NCBI RefSeq assembly: GCF_002776525.5
Contig: NC_045441.1
Location: 63,814,952 to 63,878,951, forward strand
DNA: 64,000 bases
Origin: Piliocolobus tephrosceles
Taxonomy: Eukaryota > Chordata > Mammalia > Primates > Cercopithecidae
Reading direction: 5' to 3'
Below, in pieces: positions 32,055-44,775 of the stretch (the first letter of the stretch is position 1; each line of letters begins with the position of its first letter). The notes beneath the pieces are model-generated. The model was not told the origin of the DNA. It saw nothing but the letters and a program-made list of their open reading frames with translations, and ran no database searches. The translations under genes were made by a program, and so were the position numbers.

Positions 32055-32335
32055 TTGAATGTTTTACACACATACTCTCTTATGAATTTTCACAAAATTG
32101 TGTGAAATGGATATTACAATCTGTATTTTAAAGAAAATGAAACCTTATCAGGTAGTAGTGAGGAATATATACACACATAAAATTATTACCATCAGTACTC
32201 AGTTGGAGCAGCAATAGTACTTTTCCACATACCTAGCCAAGTAAAATGCAGAGTTGGAATTCAAATCCAATTTGTTCATCTCCACATTATACCTGTGCTC
32301 TTTCTGCTATACCACAATACTGCTTCCTTGTTTCA
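32055..32335 (-). mobile_element. MIR element, interrupted
   Basis: 'ACACACATACTCTCTTATGA', 'AGAAAATGAAACCTTATCAG' on the left and 'AGAGTTGGAATTCAAATCCA', 'TGTGCTCTTTCTGCTATACC' on the right are the two halves of a reverse MIR. About 80 bp between them (32150-32230) do not fit and may be an insertion. Confidence 0.6.
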
Positions 32336-32533
32336 GAAAAGAAAGATGACCAACATTGGCTGATATAGTCAGTAGCCTTTGTAAAAGCAGGAAAGAGTAA
32401 ATGGAATATTAAATTGGACTTTGGACTTTTGAGCTCTGATAAACAGCAAATATCCTTTTGCACTAAAATAAAAGAAAGTAAATAAATAACACCATTCCAC
32501 TGCCAAAATACAGCCAGTCTTCATTTAATTCTT

Positions 32534-32836
32534 TTTTTTTTTTTTTTTTTTTTTGAGATGAATTCTGGCTCTGTCGCCCAGGCTGGAGTGCAGTAGCTCA
32601 ATCTTGGCTCACTATAACCTCTGCCTCCCGGGTTCAAGCAATTCTCCTGCCTCAGCCTCCAGAGTAGCTGGGATTACAGACACGCACAAACACGCCCAGC
32701 TAATTTTTGTATTTTTAGTAGAGCTGGGGTTTCACCATGTTGGCCGATCTGGTCTTGAACTCCTGACCTCAGGTGATTGACCTGCCTCGGCCTTTCAAAG
32801 TGCTGGGATTACAAGTGTGAGCCACCGTGCCCGGCC
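32534..32836 (-). mobile_element. Full-length AluS
   Basis: Reverse-strand Alu with a T tail, the 'CCTCAGGTGATTGACCTGCC' type left monomer of AluS and flanking ATTTAATTCTT copies (32523-32533 and 32837-32847). Moderate CpG decay, e.g. 'AGATGAATTCTGGCTCTGTC'. Confidence 0.95.
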
Positions 32837-32847
32837 ATTTAATTCTT

Positions 32848-33274
32848 CAGTAAGATATACCACAGCAAATTTTCACTGAGCTTCTAGATGAGGGATTACC
32901 TTAGGATTCCTGGAATCTGGGCATGGTGAGATAAAACAGGACAACCACAAGTGTGAGAACACTTCAAAGTGCAACTTTGAGCAATGAAGGGCAGCTGTAA
33001 ACTCCTGGGAAACAATAGCAGGAGATGAAGCAGCTTGGCATGCGGGTTGAGTAATGGATAAGGAGGACTTTGGCAAGGTCACTAATAGGTTGTGCAATAG
33101 ATGACTACAGCTGGAAACTCAGGGAGCAGATTTACACGGGCACAGGTATAAAGGAATGTTCCTGATTCCTTTTTTGGCCTGTTGAGTCACCCACAGAACT
33201 TTCCACAAGACAGCTGCTATCCTGCTGCCCTTTGTTTCAGGCAAAGGCTCAGAAACAAACAGTAAAATAATAGA
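32848..33274. other. Unassigned interval
   Basis: No repeat or gene recognised. Confidence 0.4.
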
Positions 33275-33480
33275 ATTTTGGAACTCATAAACATTTACAA
33301 TTTACAAAGAAACTTTAAGAACCATGATATCTACTTACCACTTAGCAGATGAGAAAACTGAGACACAGAGAAATTAAATGTGTTGCTCAGAGTCTCAAGG
33401 CTACTAAGGGACCACTCAGCCCAAAACTTGGCTTTCAATTCCATTCTGGGACTCTTTACACTGTTCTTGTTGCTATTATG
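33275..33480 (-). mobile_element. MIR-like element
   Basis: 'GCAGATGAGAAAACTGAGACAC', 'AGAGAAATTAAATGTGTTGC', 'CTCAGAGTCTCAAGGCTACT' and 'GGACTCTTTACACTGTTC' follow the complement of a MIR. Confidence 0.6.
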
Positions 33481-33825
33481 CTGCCCAGAGAATGGGATGT
33501 TTCTGTTTATTAAATAAAAGTCCTTAAGGATACAAATAGAAAGACTACATTCTTAATTCTCAAAAAGGGGGAACAAAGTTACATGTAATGCTAAAACTAC
33601 CCTGAACAAAACTGAAGATGCTAGGATCTTACAGAAGATCCATCCATGTCCTGCCTTCAAGGTGATCACAGGTCTCCAGTAGTCGGTCTACATCTTTCTC
33701 GGGTAATGCCTAATGAAATGAATTATTCTAATATTGCTCTTTTCAAATACTTACAAATTACTTTAATTTAGCTCCTTCTGAAAGGAAAGTAAAAATGAAA
33801 CATTTTTCTATGTATTTTGTTACTT

Positions 33826-33890
33826 TCCTCAGGTCTTTGCTCAAATGTCACTTTGCAGTTCATTTCCTTGAACACCTGCTTTATGTATTT
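33826..33890 (+). mobile_element. L2 3' end, left part
   Basis: 'CCTCAGGTCTTTGCTCAAAT' then 'GTCACTTTGCAGTTCATTTC' and 'TTGAACACCTGCTTTATG' is a well-known L2 3' text. The element continues after the Alu monomer at 34070. Confidence 0.8.
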
Positions 33891-33894
33891 ATTT

Positions 33895-34068
33895 AACTTA
33901 TTTTTATTTTTATTTTTTTGTAGAGATAAGCTCTCACTCTGTGACCCAGGCTGGAGTGCAGTGGTACAATCATAGCTCACTGCAGTCTTGAACTTCTGTG
34001 CTCTAGTGACCCTCTCCTTTCGGCCTTCCAAAGTGTTGGGATTACAGGCATGAGCCACCCTGCAGGCC
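33895..34068 (-). mobile_element. Alu left monomer (FLAM/AluJ-like)
   Basis: T-rich start (TTTTTATTTTTATTTTTTTG), 'CTCACTCTGTGACCCAGGCTG', 'CTCACTGCAGTCTTGAACTT' and 'GTTGGGATTACAGGCATGAG'. Only one monomer is present. It sits inside an L2 3' end. Confidence 0.85.
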
Positions 34069-34069
34069 C

Positions 34070-34205
34070 AACAGCCACTTTAAAATTATAAACTACACCC
34101 CACAATCCTTTCCCTTCAGGCCCTTGCTAGTCCTGCTATCTTGTTTTTTCCCCTCTAAAGCAATTATTACCATTGAACAAATGGTAATTTACTCTTTGTG
34201 ATATT
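34070..34205 (+). mobile_element. L2 3' end, right part
   Basis: 'CACTTTAAAATTATAAACTACACC' followed by 'CCTTTCCCTTCAGGCCC' and 'GCAATTATTACCATTG' continues the L2 3' region begun at 33826. Confidence 0.6.
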
Positions 34206-37089
34206 AAATAAATTCATCCCTTATGTTTGCTTAAGATTTGAGTTTTAATTCATTTTTTTCTTCATGGATGTATGAGAGACTACGCTTTGCCTAAGACGGC
34301 ATTATTAAACGTTTCAGAAATCATCAAAACATTATCAAAGTCTAAGTACATTAAAAATACCCTATTAATTTAGCACTTTTCTTGACAAAATTATTCTTCT
34401 TCTTAAGGTCATAAGAGGAAATACTGAACAATCTTGAAGAATCCAGATATAGTCACACTGAGTGAATCTGTATAGAAATCACATTTAAAAACAATGACAG
34501 CAATAACAAGTCTCTGAACACCGTGAGAAGATACCATGGATGCATTCTTGTCCTTATGACCCACATAATCCAGGTCCCATGGTTTGTTTCTCAGTTTCTC
34601 TGTCCTCAACCCTGGAACTCTGTGCTAGTTTTGTTATCTAGCTGTGTGCTCTCAAAAAAAACCTGATTTTCAAAACATCGCAGCTACGAAACACAGCTAA
34701 ACAAAACACTCCTACGAGTGTTTCCTCCTGCCAGACTCTGAATCGTTTAATATACATGAATTGAAAACACAGACGTGGGAGCTGAGGGTATTTTAATGTC
34801 AACAGGTGGAGGTGGCGGGCTTGTGGTAGGCTTCCCCATCCTGTCTCCTCCCAGCCTTTCCTTTGTTTAAATACTGGTTAAGACCAATCATGCATCATAG
34901 TGTTGGTATTGCCTTATTCCCACAGGGCTTTTGGTTGAAAGCAATGCAGAAATGCAGCAGGCAGGTTTCTTCGTGGCTTGGAGATTGTCTGTCTCTCTGG
35001 CTATGTATCTATCTATCTTCTATCTATGCACACATATATATGGAGTTTCTGCAAACTTAGTTCATTCTCAGAGAAAAATCTAGCTAATGTGAGTTACCTT
35101 TAATATTGGTTCCAGAAATAAAAATGTAATTCCCCTAATTCTAATAATTTGGAGAGTTCACTGGAAATTTGGCTGGGGAGAATTCTATCTTCATCGGAAA
35201 CCTGAAATCAAGAAATTGACTCACTCTGTAATTGTTTAATTAATCATACTTTTAATATTATTCCTCTCAGAAAGCATTTCAAATGAAAAATAATTATGTG
35301 TGAAAGTTCTCACAAATGGCTGAACACAAAACCTATGCTGCTAGAAAAATATTGATGAAAAATGTGGAAGTTTTAAGACATTTCTGTAAGACCAAAGTTT
35401 ATATATGAATCATTGAATAGAAATATAATTATAATCCATCCCCCAAAACAGACATTTTAATTTAAATTTTATTTTTCATAAAGTGGGGATTTGATCTGAG
35501 AAAAAAGAGCCTTGGTGACATGGAGTAGCTGTTACTTAGGATACCAGGAGGGGAAGGGGTCCCTCTCTGCCCATTTGCCTGATCCTAGAGAATTGCTGAA
35601 TGTCAGAGATGGCAGTGTGGCCACCAAAAACAGCTTCTTTTGTGGACCAGGTTTACTTCACATTCTGGGTCTCTGGACTTCGGTGGCAATGGGAGATTCC
35701 GTTGGGGAGCTTGGATGGCACCAGGGCTACAGAACCACTCACATGACTACAGCTACACAAGGTTTATTAGACGGGATGTGCTTAATTGTGATGTCTTTTG
35801 CTAACAGTAGTACAACTCAATAACAAAACAAAACAACAAAACAAACAAGGGATTCCTTTCAATGTGAGAGTGGTTTTCCCATTCTTCCTTGTCATGGTAA
35901 CCAAGAGCTACTGTGAAGAGTGAACAATCATCCTTTGGAGGATATTATCATAAAACGTGAAATGAGGATCTCATGTCATTTATTTTGATTATCCAATCCT
36001 ATTTGGTGGATGAAAAAATTACAGAATGGGAAAAGGAAGGGAAACTGATTTCTTTAGCCTCCTGAATTCTTCAGTTAAAGCAGGTGCAAAGAAAAGGTGT
36101 GTTTTGTTACTCAACACTTATATCCACTCAAAAGCCCATGAGAGAATTGAAATCTCTGTTTACCTTCCTGACACACAGAAGCTTAAAGCAAGTTGCAAGG
36201 CTTTGCCACATAGTAATCTGTGCAAATCAGAAAGATTAGCTCACGTAAGACTTCTAACAAGAAAAGGCAGCTACAGCTTTTTTTTTTCTTTTTTTCTAAA
36301 CTGAAAAAACTATTAAGGATGATATTTAGAAAGATAATTGCTTCTATTTGCCATTTAGATGTTTACTTCCAAAATCCCTTCAAATACGTCTCTTATTTGA
36401 CATCCAGTATGGAGTGGTTGGGTACTTTACATATTGATTAGCATGTTTCCAGTGTCGTGTTTTCTTAAAACACATTACAGTCCTGTCCTTGATACCCAGA
36501 GCTGGCGAGGAAAGCTGGATGGAGATCTGCTGCTGCCAAGAGCACCACATATTGATGGCTCTTGGAAATAGCAGGCACATGCCCACAGCCACCCCTTCCT
36601 CCCAACCCACAAATGAATGCTTTATATGTTAGGGAATTTCAAAATTCTTATTTTGAAATGATATGAAGACTCAGCAAACTAAGCTTGCATTCATCTTTGA
36701 TGACAATGAACTAGAGCTGATTACTGGCTGCCTCAGTGGCTACTGTCATCACCCTTCACCCTGTCTAGCACTATAAGAATTTTAATTTGCAAAACAAAGT
36801 CTTGGCATATCGCAAGTAATATATGTCACAATAGATTTCCTCTTAGGTTATACCACTATGGAATCTACCTCTGAGTGAATATTATGTCAGTCATTCATCA
36901 AGAAGTATTTGTTGAATGAATATGTTATTGCCCTTTATTTACCTATGAAAACATTTTATGGTGCTTCTGCTTGATCCAAAACATGAAGCAAATACACTGT
37001 AAACCTTAAAAAATAAAGTTCTTGCCTGAGCCCTCATAGCAATTACAGTACGAACCTCATTAGTTATTTCATTATCATAAATTCTCATT
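34206..37089. other. Unassigned interval with small simple repeats
   Basis: No gene or named repeat in about 2.9 kb. It holds a short (TATC)n near 35006-35030 and an (AAACA)n-like run at 35822-35850. A forward frame of 103 codons (35512-35823) has near-neutral composition and no recognisable domain or splice context. I treat it as chance. Confidence 0.4.
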
Positions 37090-37225
37090 TTTTTTGTCCT
37101 CTTTCATGTGTATTTATCATGCCTCCCCAGTGAAACTGTAGCTCATCAAAGATCAGGATGTTTGTCTTACATCTTTATGATCCTCCATGGTGGTTTGCAC
37201 ATGGCAATCATGCAATAAATGCATA
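37090..37225 (+). mobile_element. L2 3' terminal fragment
   Basis: 'CCCCAGTGAAACTGTAGCTC', 'AGGATGTTTGTCTTACATC' and 'GGTTTGCACATGGCAATCATG' with 'CAATAAATGCATATG' is the characteristic L2 end. Confidence 0.65.
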
Positions 37226-37904
37226 TGTATTTATTTAAAAGCTTATGTGAAGCAGAAACATCCCAACATCCTCCAACTGTCATGATGGTGCATTGTCTGA
37301 GACCATCCTCCTCTGCCTTTTCTTCTTTTATAAGAATAATCCAGGGCTGAATCACACAAAGCAATGCCAACCAGTTTTTCTAGATGTGTCTTCTATTGGC
37401 TTTTTTTTCCCCTCAAATCACAAGCAAGGCTCCTTTGAAGCAGGCCCTGCCAGAGGCATGATAATGATCAGGCTGAGATTATAATAAGCATGCAGTGTTG
37501 GAACACAGCACTGGTTACTGGCACTTACATGTTCACATCAGGCTCTGCCAAACCACATGTGCTCCAATACAAGGAGCTTCCTCTCAAACACAGGGCAGGC
37601 TTGCAGGCCGCTCACACAAGGAGATGAATCAAGAGCACTGAAGGCAAGTAATAAACTCCCCTCTTCTTGGCATAGGCCATAGTCTAAAATGGATACAAAT
37701 TGATTCCATGAACATAGATAATGATCTAAAGTGAATGCACCTAGACTCTCCCCAGTGAAAAAGGAGCCATTAATAGGTTGAAGTAGACCAGGTTGAAATG
37801 GAAATTTTACTGTTGGTTCAATGGGTTTAGGCAGTATGTGGCCATGGTCCCATAAATATGACATGATGACGTGGCCAAGTGGGTTTAAGAAATCTAGCCT
37901 TTTT

Positions 37905-37990
37905 CCCGATACTTTATTTTTGTCTTATCTTGTACTGGTACAGTACATGGTATATTGCAAGTACCCAATGACTGTTGTTGGATGGAACCG
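37905..37990 (+). mobile_element. Possible L2 3' terminal fragment
   Basis: 'CTTGTACTGGTACAGTACATG', 'GCAAGTACCCAATGACTGTTG' and 'TTGGATGGAA' resemble the last 80 bp of L2. Confidence 0.4.
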
Positions 37991-38559
37991 TCACTTTATT
38001 GTTAATAGTCACAATACTTAAATAGAATCTAAATCCTCATACTAAAAAAAGGGAATTGTCAGCTTTAGAGAAGGCAAATGGTTGCTGGTGAAAAATACTA
38101 TAACTACATTCATACATAATCTAAAACAAGATGATTTTAAAATCAAAACGGTACTGTTTCATCATAAGTAAAAGCAGGGAAGAAGATTGTATTGATGCTC
38201 CCTTTTACTGCCTAGGTCTGTTGGGAGTTTTACTGAGTTTCTTGTGGGATGTTAGCAATGCTGTTTGAATATGGTTTAATCACATTAGAGTAACACATGC
38301 AGTGATAATCAGTTCAGTAGGTAAGTGATTAATACAATAAGAGAAGAAATATTTATGTGGGCCTAGTTCTCATAATTTCTTTCCCCCTGTATAACCCGCC
38401 ATTGGCAATTATTTTATGGTCCTCTAGGGTGACTTACATGGAAAAGAAACAAAAGTGACAAGACCTCACATGCATTTGTGTCCAATGAGTTATAAGGCTT
38501 GTTATCAGTGTTAATAGTAGGAATACTATAATTTTGTAAAAAACTGGTTTTTGATCTCA

Positions 38560-38740
38560 GTCTAAATTCTACCTCCTACCATCTCATCTAAGTATTACCC
38601 TGTACCCAACTCATTTATGCTCTGAATTTGCCATATTTTAGTATCTCTAATGCACTTACATTTTGAAATAACCATCTGTATAAACATTTTCTGTCATATT
38701 TACCACAGAGTAGGTGTTCAATAAATCTTTTCCAAAAAAT
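38560..38740 (+). mobile_element. L2 3' terminal fragment
   Basis: 'TAAATTCTACCTCCTACCATC' at the left and 'CCACAGAGTAGGTGTTCAAT' then AAAT at the right give L2 3' order with internal loss. Confidence 0.5.
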
Positions 38741-39554
38741 TAATGAACAAATGAGAATTTAATATTTTCAAATAATCAAAGTGACCACATCAAAAATTAA
38801 AAACATGTTCTTTATTTCCAAGTACACATTTCTGAGGTATCTTTGAGCATCAGCCCATCTCTCATTCTATCTGAGCGTTACTGTCCCATTTCTTAGCTTG
38901 GGGAGAAGGGATAGGGATGTGGGAGGTTCAGGGATAGGAAAGAGTGGGTCTCAAGAAAGAGACACAGATTTATTTTTCACCAGTTTTTTTGTAACAAAAA
39001 GCAGAAGTTTGATAATTTGTTTTATAGACCACAGTAAACTTTTGATGACCTCAGCTAAAGACTCATTTTCTTGACTCTCTTGGAGTAGCCAAGCAGAAGT
39101 CATTGTGTGTGCCTTCCAGGAACGGGCTTTGCAGTGGAATGACTCAGCTGAGAAAGAAGCCCTTTTACCCTTTCCATCTCCTTCTTCCTCCTGCAGAGAC
39201 TACAGATGAAGTGGCTAGAACTCACTGCGGCAGTGTTAAGGATGGAAGCTACACAAAGACAAGGGAGAGGAGAGACAGCCGCCTGGTCCACTGATGGCAT
39301 CATGGGGCCACCATTCCAGCCCTGGATTGGTACCTCTGAGAATTTTTTTGAGAGAGAAAAGTACATTGTTCCCACCATCATTATTTATGGGGGTTCTTCT
39401 ATACTATTTATCCAAATCTCTCCTAATCAATACATCACTTTAAAAACTATAGCTAAATAATATCAAAATGATCAACTGAGTCTAAATTGCCATGTTAAAA
39501 TGGCTATATCTAAATAGCACACATGTTTTACAAAGCTTCTACCTCCTTCATCAT
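38741..39554. other. Unassigned interval
   Basis: No repeat or gene recognised. Overlapping short frames on both strands around 39100-39460 show no domain. Confidence 0.4.
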
Positions 39555-39715
39555 TTTAATGCTTGCAACATACCCCATAAATCAATTAAAGAAGGTATGG
39601 TCATACCCATTTAACAAATGAGAATATAAGACTAAGGAGGTTAAGTCTTTTACCCAAGGTTTCTAGCTGGTAAATCAGACAGCAAATCATCTGACTCTTA
39701 GCCAGAGCTGTTTCC
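39555..39715 (-). mobile_element. MIR element
   Basis: 'CATACCCATTTAACAAATGA', 'GACTAAGGAGGTTAAGTC', 'TTTTACCCAAGGTTTCTAGC' and 'ATCATCTGACTCTTAGCC' are the complement of the MIR core and flank in order. Confidence 0.8.
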
Positions 39716-40025
39716 AGCAGAGGATGTTTGCCAGTTGCTGAAATGCATGTCAGTTTCAAGAATTCCTACATATGTATTTTAATGATATTAATAATCTACA
39801 TCCAGATTTCCTCTTTGAGAATGAAATTTTAAGAGCTTAAGCATGTATAAGGAAGATGACACTAAAGTTTCTATTGTCACGAAATGATTTTTAAAAAATA
39901 TTTCTATAAATTCTGAAATCTGTTCTGTAGAAGATATGTACAAAATAAATACTACAGGCAAGTAACAATTTTTTTCCACTTTAGGTCACCGGGAAGTAAA
40001 CCCAATTGGAGCGGAGTTAATGTTG

Positions 40026-40319
40026 CAACTGGTTGCCATGGCTCATACCTGTAATCCTAGTGGTTTGGTGGACTAAGGCAGGTGGATCCTTGAGGCCAGG
40101 AGTTCAAGACCAGACTGGGCAACATAGAGAGACCTATCTCTACAAAAAAGTTTTTTAAAAAATTAGCCAGGCATTGTGGCATACTACTAGGGAGGCTGAG
40201 GCAGGAGAATGACTTAAGATCAGGAGGTCGAGGTTGTGGCTGCAGTGAGCTATGGTCACATCACTGCACAGTTTGGTGATAGAGTGAGATTCTGTCTCAA
40301 AAAAAAAAAAAAAAAAAAA
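40026..40319 (+). mobile_element. Old Alu (AluJ-like)
   Basis: Dimeric Alu with many changes: 'GGCTCATACCTGTAATCC', 'TCCTTGAGGCCAGGAGTTC', 'TGGGCAACATAGAGAGACC', 'AATTAGCCAGGCATTGTGGC' and a poly(A) of about 20 bases. GAGGCCAGGAGTTCAAGACC favours AluJ. Confidence 0.9.
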
Positions 40320-41973
40320 GATTGTCGGCCAATGTAACTCATAATATGGGCCAAATAACTCAGATAGTAGATTCAAGAATGTACATTAAGACAAGGTGAG
40401 GGTTCTAGCTGTATAGTGCCGATACTTAATACCACAACAAAAGAGTGATACAATATCACCAGCTTTGGAGCCATTTCTATATTTATTGCCAATTAATCAC
40501 AAACAGATTGTCATATAATTGATTCAATACATTTAGGACCACCAGATTACATAATATTTATCAATTGGAGTCACCTAATGAATCAAGGTGTATTAATACC
40601 ATAAAATCCATTTGTTGAAGAAAGATTTTTTCATATAAAAAGAAATTTCCTGTAGATAAACCACAGATATTATATAAAATGAAAATTTCCTTATGTACAT
40701 TAACATGTCCACTACTGCGTGGATCACTAAATTTAGAACAGTAAATTAAGAGGACGATTTTCTAAACTGTATAGAGCTGGATTTTGAAGATGCACTTATA
40801 TCCTACACTTTAGGTGGGTGACCTCATAGAAAAGAAAATTTATTTTTCTAACTCAAGAGATTTTTGAGCATGTTGGCCACTAACTTTCTAAGTCTCTTGA
40901 CTCTGTACATTTTGAGACAAGGTCATTATTTTTCTGGAGATAAAATAAGTGGTAGGCAGATATGATGGTCAATATTAAACCAACACCAATGTTTTGCATC
41001 AAAGATAATTTTTAAAATGTACAGATCCTTATCTATAAGGAATATAGAATATCGTTATTTTGTATTTCATCTCATTTTAGAAATAATCTAGTAAAGAAAA
41101 AGAGAAATAATTTTGTAGGGTCTGCCTAGTCTTATCAGTACTGAAAGTATAAATATCAAATGATTTCTTGGACACAGCTCTCTAGGATGTTTCTAGACTT
41201 AGGCACACTTCCTGAATCTAGACAAACTCTGAATATGTTCTAGAAACTTTCCTGACTGTTCTAAGATCTGGCTTCTCCCCACTGCAGTCCCTATGCCTGA
41301 TACCTACACTTCTTGTTATAATGACACATTTAATGTTTCTGGGCTGTTCAGGATTCTGTCCTACATCAATATCCTCATTCTTCTTTGTGAGGTTTCGGTA
41401 TTATTTCATATGGCCTCTCAGGGAATCATAAAATAATACATAACTAAAAAACTGACTTCTTCTTGCCTACAACATATATTTTTACAACCTAGACATTTGA
41501 GTAATATTTACCTTGTGGATTTCAAGACATAAGATTTCCTCCCATGCTTTGAAAGAACTGCCAGAAACTCACTATTCACCCAAAGAGACTAACAGTCCAA
41601 AGACAGTGTCCTTTCATTAGGTCTTTTTATTTTTTGCAAGAAAAATATTCTCTCAGAGATTCCAGTAGACTTCCCATCATCATCTTACACATACATTCCT
41701 AAACAAATCACTAGAAAGAGTTACTATATTTTATTTGGAAGAATCAAGACTCGTGACTCATGCCCTAATACTTCCAAGATGCCCAGCCTTTCTTGAAGCC
41801 TAGGGCTATTATCTGAAATAGTCAGTTATCAAAAGGAGTTAAGGATGATGGCTCTTGGTTAGGTGATGGGCAGTGTTTAGACAGCACTCTTCCAGGTACG
41901 AAATGATTTACCCTTCACATTTACTGCCCCACTTCGTTGCCCTTAATCTTTTAATAAAATATGTACGTGGTTC
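40320..41973. other. Unassigned AT-rich interval
   Basis: No repeat or gene recognised in about 1.65 kb. Confidence 0.4.
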
Positions 41974-42095
41974 TATATATGTGCTTGTTTATATATATAT
42001 ACATACATATGTGTATATAAAGATAATATATTTATATTTTCTTTATAAATATCTTCATATATACATAGGGGTGTATATGTATATGTATATATACA
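41974..42095. repeat. AT-rich TATA/TATG simple repeat
   Basis: Interrupted (TA)n and (TATG)n tracts, e.g. TTTATATATATATACATA and GTATATGTATATGTATAT. A forward frame rich in Tyr and Ile across it is an artefact of the repeat. Confidence 0.88.
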
Positions 42096-43180
42096 TTATT
42101 TATCAGGCTCACATAAAAATTACACCTTCATATTTTATTATGATGATGCAGATGATGATTGTTTTTGTGAGGATGATGTTGAAAAGATCAAAGCATGAAT
42201 AATATCCATTATGTCAAACTGCCTTTAAAAAATATTTCTTGATTTGGGACTTTGAGCAGATTGCATCTGATTTGGCCTTAAGAGGAGTTACTCCATTGTT
42301 CACTCCTGTAAGTTAATTTATTATTGGAATCCTCAACCCAGTGGGAAAAACATTCAGTGGCTGAGGCATGCTGATTTACCCCAGAGTGAGAGACAAAGAG
42401 GTCTTTGAGCTCCTTAAGAAGGGATAGAAGCTCTGTTTGTTTTAGAATTTAGAAACATTTATTTTTAGTTTAGGTTTGCCATACAAAATTTCTCCCAACA
42501 TCACTAATTAAGGGGCATATTCAGGAGCTCTTATTCTTTAAGCATTACCAGAGGAAGAATAAATGGGAATATATTTTTAAAAGTCATCAAGTATAATATT
42601 TAATAACTATTCTTCAAAAGTTTTAAGTTTAAATTTCTGTCTTAAATTTTAGAGGGGGATGTGGAAGGTTTTGGGCTGGTGAAAAACATATGGATTTGGT
42701 AGAAGTGGGACTGTTGAGAGAAAAAAACAAACAAATTACCGCTTATACAGTGAATCCCGAAAAACAAGTAGGTATGTTTGTAAGGATATTGTTTAAAAAT
42801 AGGATTTTATTTTTTCCACAAAAAGTTGTAAATTATGGTAAATCCCTAGTTTAGCCCAGTGAATTATAAAAAGAATGCCACTGATGACTGGTTCATTCAA
42901 TTCTTGATATGGGAAAATTCACATTGAGCTGTAATACTTGATAGAAATTCTTCCAGTATGGTGGACTCTGCTGATACTCTGCTGTATTGTAGCAGCAGAA
43001 AAAAAGAGCAAGAATTGCCCTATTTTTCAAAGATGGTTGCTCCTGGGATAGTGTCAGTACAGTATCTGTTCCTGAGGTGGATGGAAAGGGTAAAAACTGT
43101 AGTAACAAGGAGCACAGCCAGAGAGTCATCCATCATTGTCCCGTTGCAGCGTGAGCCATTCCTAGGTTAGGGGTCCATTT
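42096..43180. other. Unassigned interval
   Basis: No repeat or gene recognised. A few GAT-rich triplets at 42131-42176. Confidence 0.4.
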
Positions 43181-43855
43181 ATTTGGCAGTCATCCATTTA
43201 TCAAGTTCTGTAATATTTCTTGAATGTCAGCCTCAGAGTAAACACTGTGCCAGGCTCTGGGGAAGCAATGAAGACCAAATAACAGACATAGTCTTTTCTG
43301 TCTAGGAGCTTACACCCTAATTTATAATGTTTGGATGGGCAAACAATCAGATAACTACATGTGAATATAATATTGCAGTTGGGATAGACACTAAGAGATA
43401 CAAGGTCTATTAAACAACAGAACTACACATTTACAGAATTTTGCAGGAGACTCTTAACCTGGAAAGCTACAGAAGACTTTCCTGAAAAAAATATTTCTCC
43501 TAAAGGGTGTGTTAGAGATAATCAATCAGGAAAGAATTGGGATAAGTCAGTAGAGAGGCGTGAGAGAAGGCCAGAGGGGCAAGGGCTGAGAAGGGGAGGG
43601 AGTGCTGTTAGAAGTGACCTGAGAAGTAGATTGGGCACCAGACCTTAAGTGCCTTACAGGTCATGTTAAACATTTTGGTCTTTAGCCTAAGAGTATTAGA
43701 AAATCATTGACTTTTTTTAATAGGTAGAGAAACATGATTTTTTTTTTTCTGGTAAATATTGATTGGACTATAGAGTTGAGAAAGGAATGAAAGGGAATCA
43801 GAGTTGGGAAGCTATTGTGGTAACAAAGAGTAATGGAAATATCTTGGTAAAAAGA
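43181..43855 (+). mobile_element. Long ancient mammalian repeat, family uncertain
   Basis: Near-complete copy of a dispersed old repeat: 'ACACTGTGCCAGGCTCTGGG', 'TAGGAGCTTACACCCTAAT', 'GGCCAGAGGGGCAAGGGC', 'ACCTTAAGTGCCTTACAGG' and 'CATTTTGGTCTTTAGCC'. Fragments of the same order appear at 5985, 12780 and 31735. The name is not certain. Directly followed by a MER5 element. Confidence 0.55.
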
Positions 43856-44044
43856 AGTGGTTCTCAAACGTCAGTGTGCATCAGAATCACATGGATGTCT
43901 TATTAAATCACAGATTGCTGGGTCCCAGCCTCAGAGATTTAAACTCAGCAGGTCTTGAATGAAGAACAAACATTTGTGTTTCTAACAAGTTTTCAAGTGA
44001 TGTTAAAATTACTGGTCTGACGACTGCACTTTGAAGACCACTGG
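43856..44044. mobile_element. hAT-Charlie MITE (MER5A-like)
   Basis: Starts AGTGGTTCTCAAACG and ends TTTGAAGACCACTGG, which are imperfect terminal inverted repeats. Internal 'GTGCATCAGAATCACATGG' and 'GCTGGGTCCCAGCCTCAGAG' match MER5A. At 189 bp it is full-length for this non-autonomous element. Confidence 0.9.
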
Positions 44045-44468
44045 TCCAAACTAATGATGGTAGAATGGAGGTGAGAGAAGTGGACAGATGATTTGTATAT
44101 TCTTATTTTCAATGCACAGGGAAGTCTCCTGAGTAAAATGATTTAAAAATTTCCCTTGAATACTTATTTTGTTCTTTGAAATTTTGAGGAATAATGAAAT
44201 CTAATATAACTTAGCATTTTATGATTTCTGACTTAACACTGGTCTCGTGGTAGGGTTTTTATAAGATTAAAATGATTAGCTGTGTTTTCTTATTCTAGTC
44301 AATATTTTAATCACAAAATAAAAAACTATTTTACTTGAGTTGATTTGGAAATTTGCTAAATTAGCTATAATGTGTTTATAGTTTTAGAATAAATATGTTT
44401 GTGTAAGACCCACATAATATGTGCTTTGCAGCAGTGCAAAGATATCTGTAAAGGACCCATTTTTCCAT
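44045..44468. other. Unassigned interval
   Basis: No repeat or gene recognised. Confidence 0.4.
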
Positions 44469-44775
44469 TTGTTTGTTTGTTTGTTTGTTTGAGACATGGT
44501 CTCACTCTGTTACCCAGGCTGGAGTACAATGGCATGAACATGGCTCACTGCAGTCTCCCGGGTACAAGCAATCCTCCCCTCTTAGCCTCCCAAGTAGGTG
44601 GGACTAACTACAGGTGTGTACCACCATACCAGGCTAATTAATTTTACTTTTTTTTTTTTCGTAGAGACAACTCACTATGTTGCCCAGGCTGGTCTTGAAC
44701 TCCTGGGCTCAAGCGATCCTTTCACCTCAGCCTCCCATAGTTCTGGATTACAGGTGTAAGCCGCTGTGCCTGGCA
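44469..44775 (-). mobile_element. Old Alu (AluJ-like)
   Basis: Reverse-strand dimeric Alu. The tail has become a (GTTT)n microsatellite (44468-44491) and the mid linker is a T tract with CG. 'GAACTCCTGGGCTCAAGCGA' and 'TTCACCTCAGCCTCCCATAG' indicate AluJ. Confidence 0.92.

Noticed and set aside
44469..44491. (GTTT)n run considered as an independent microsatellite
   Set aside because: It is the mutated A-tail of the adjoining reverse AluJ.
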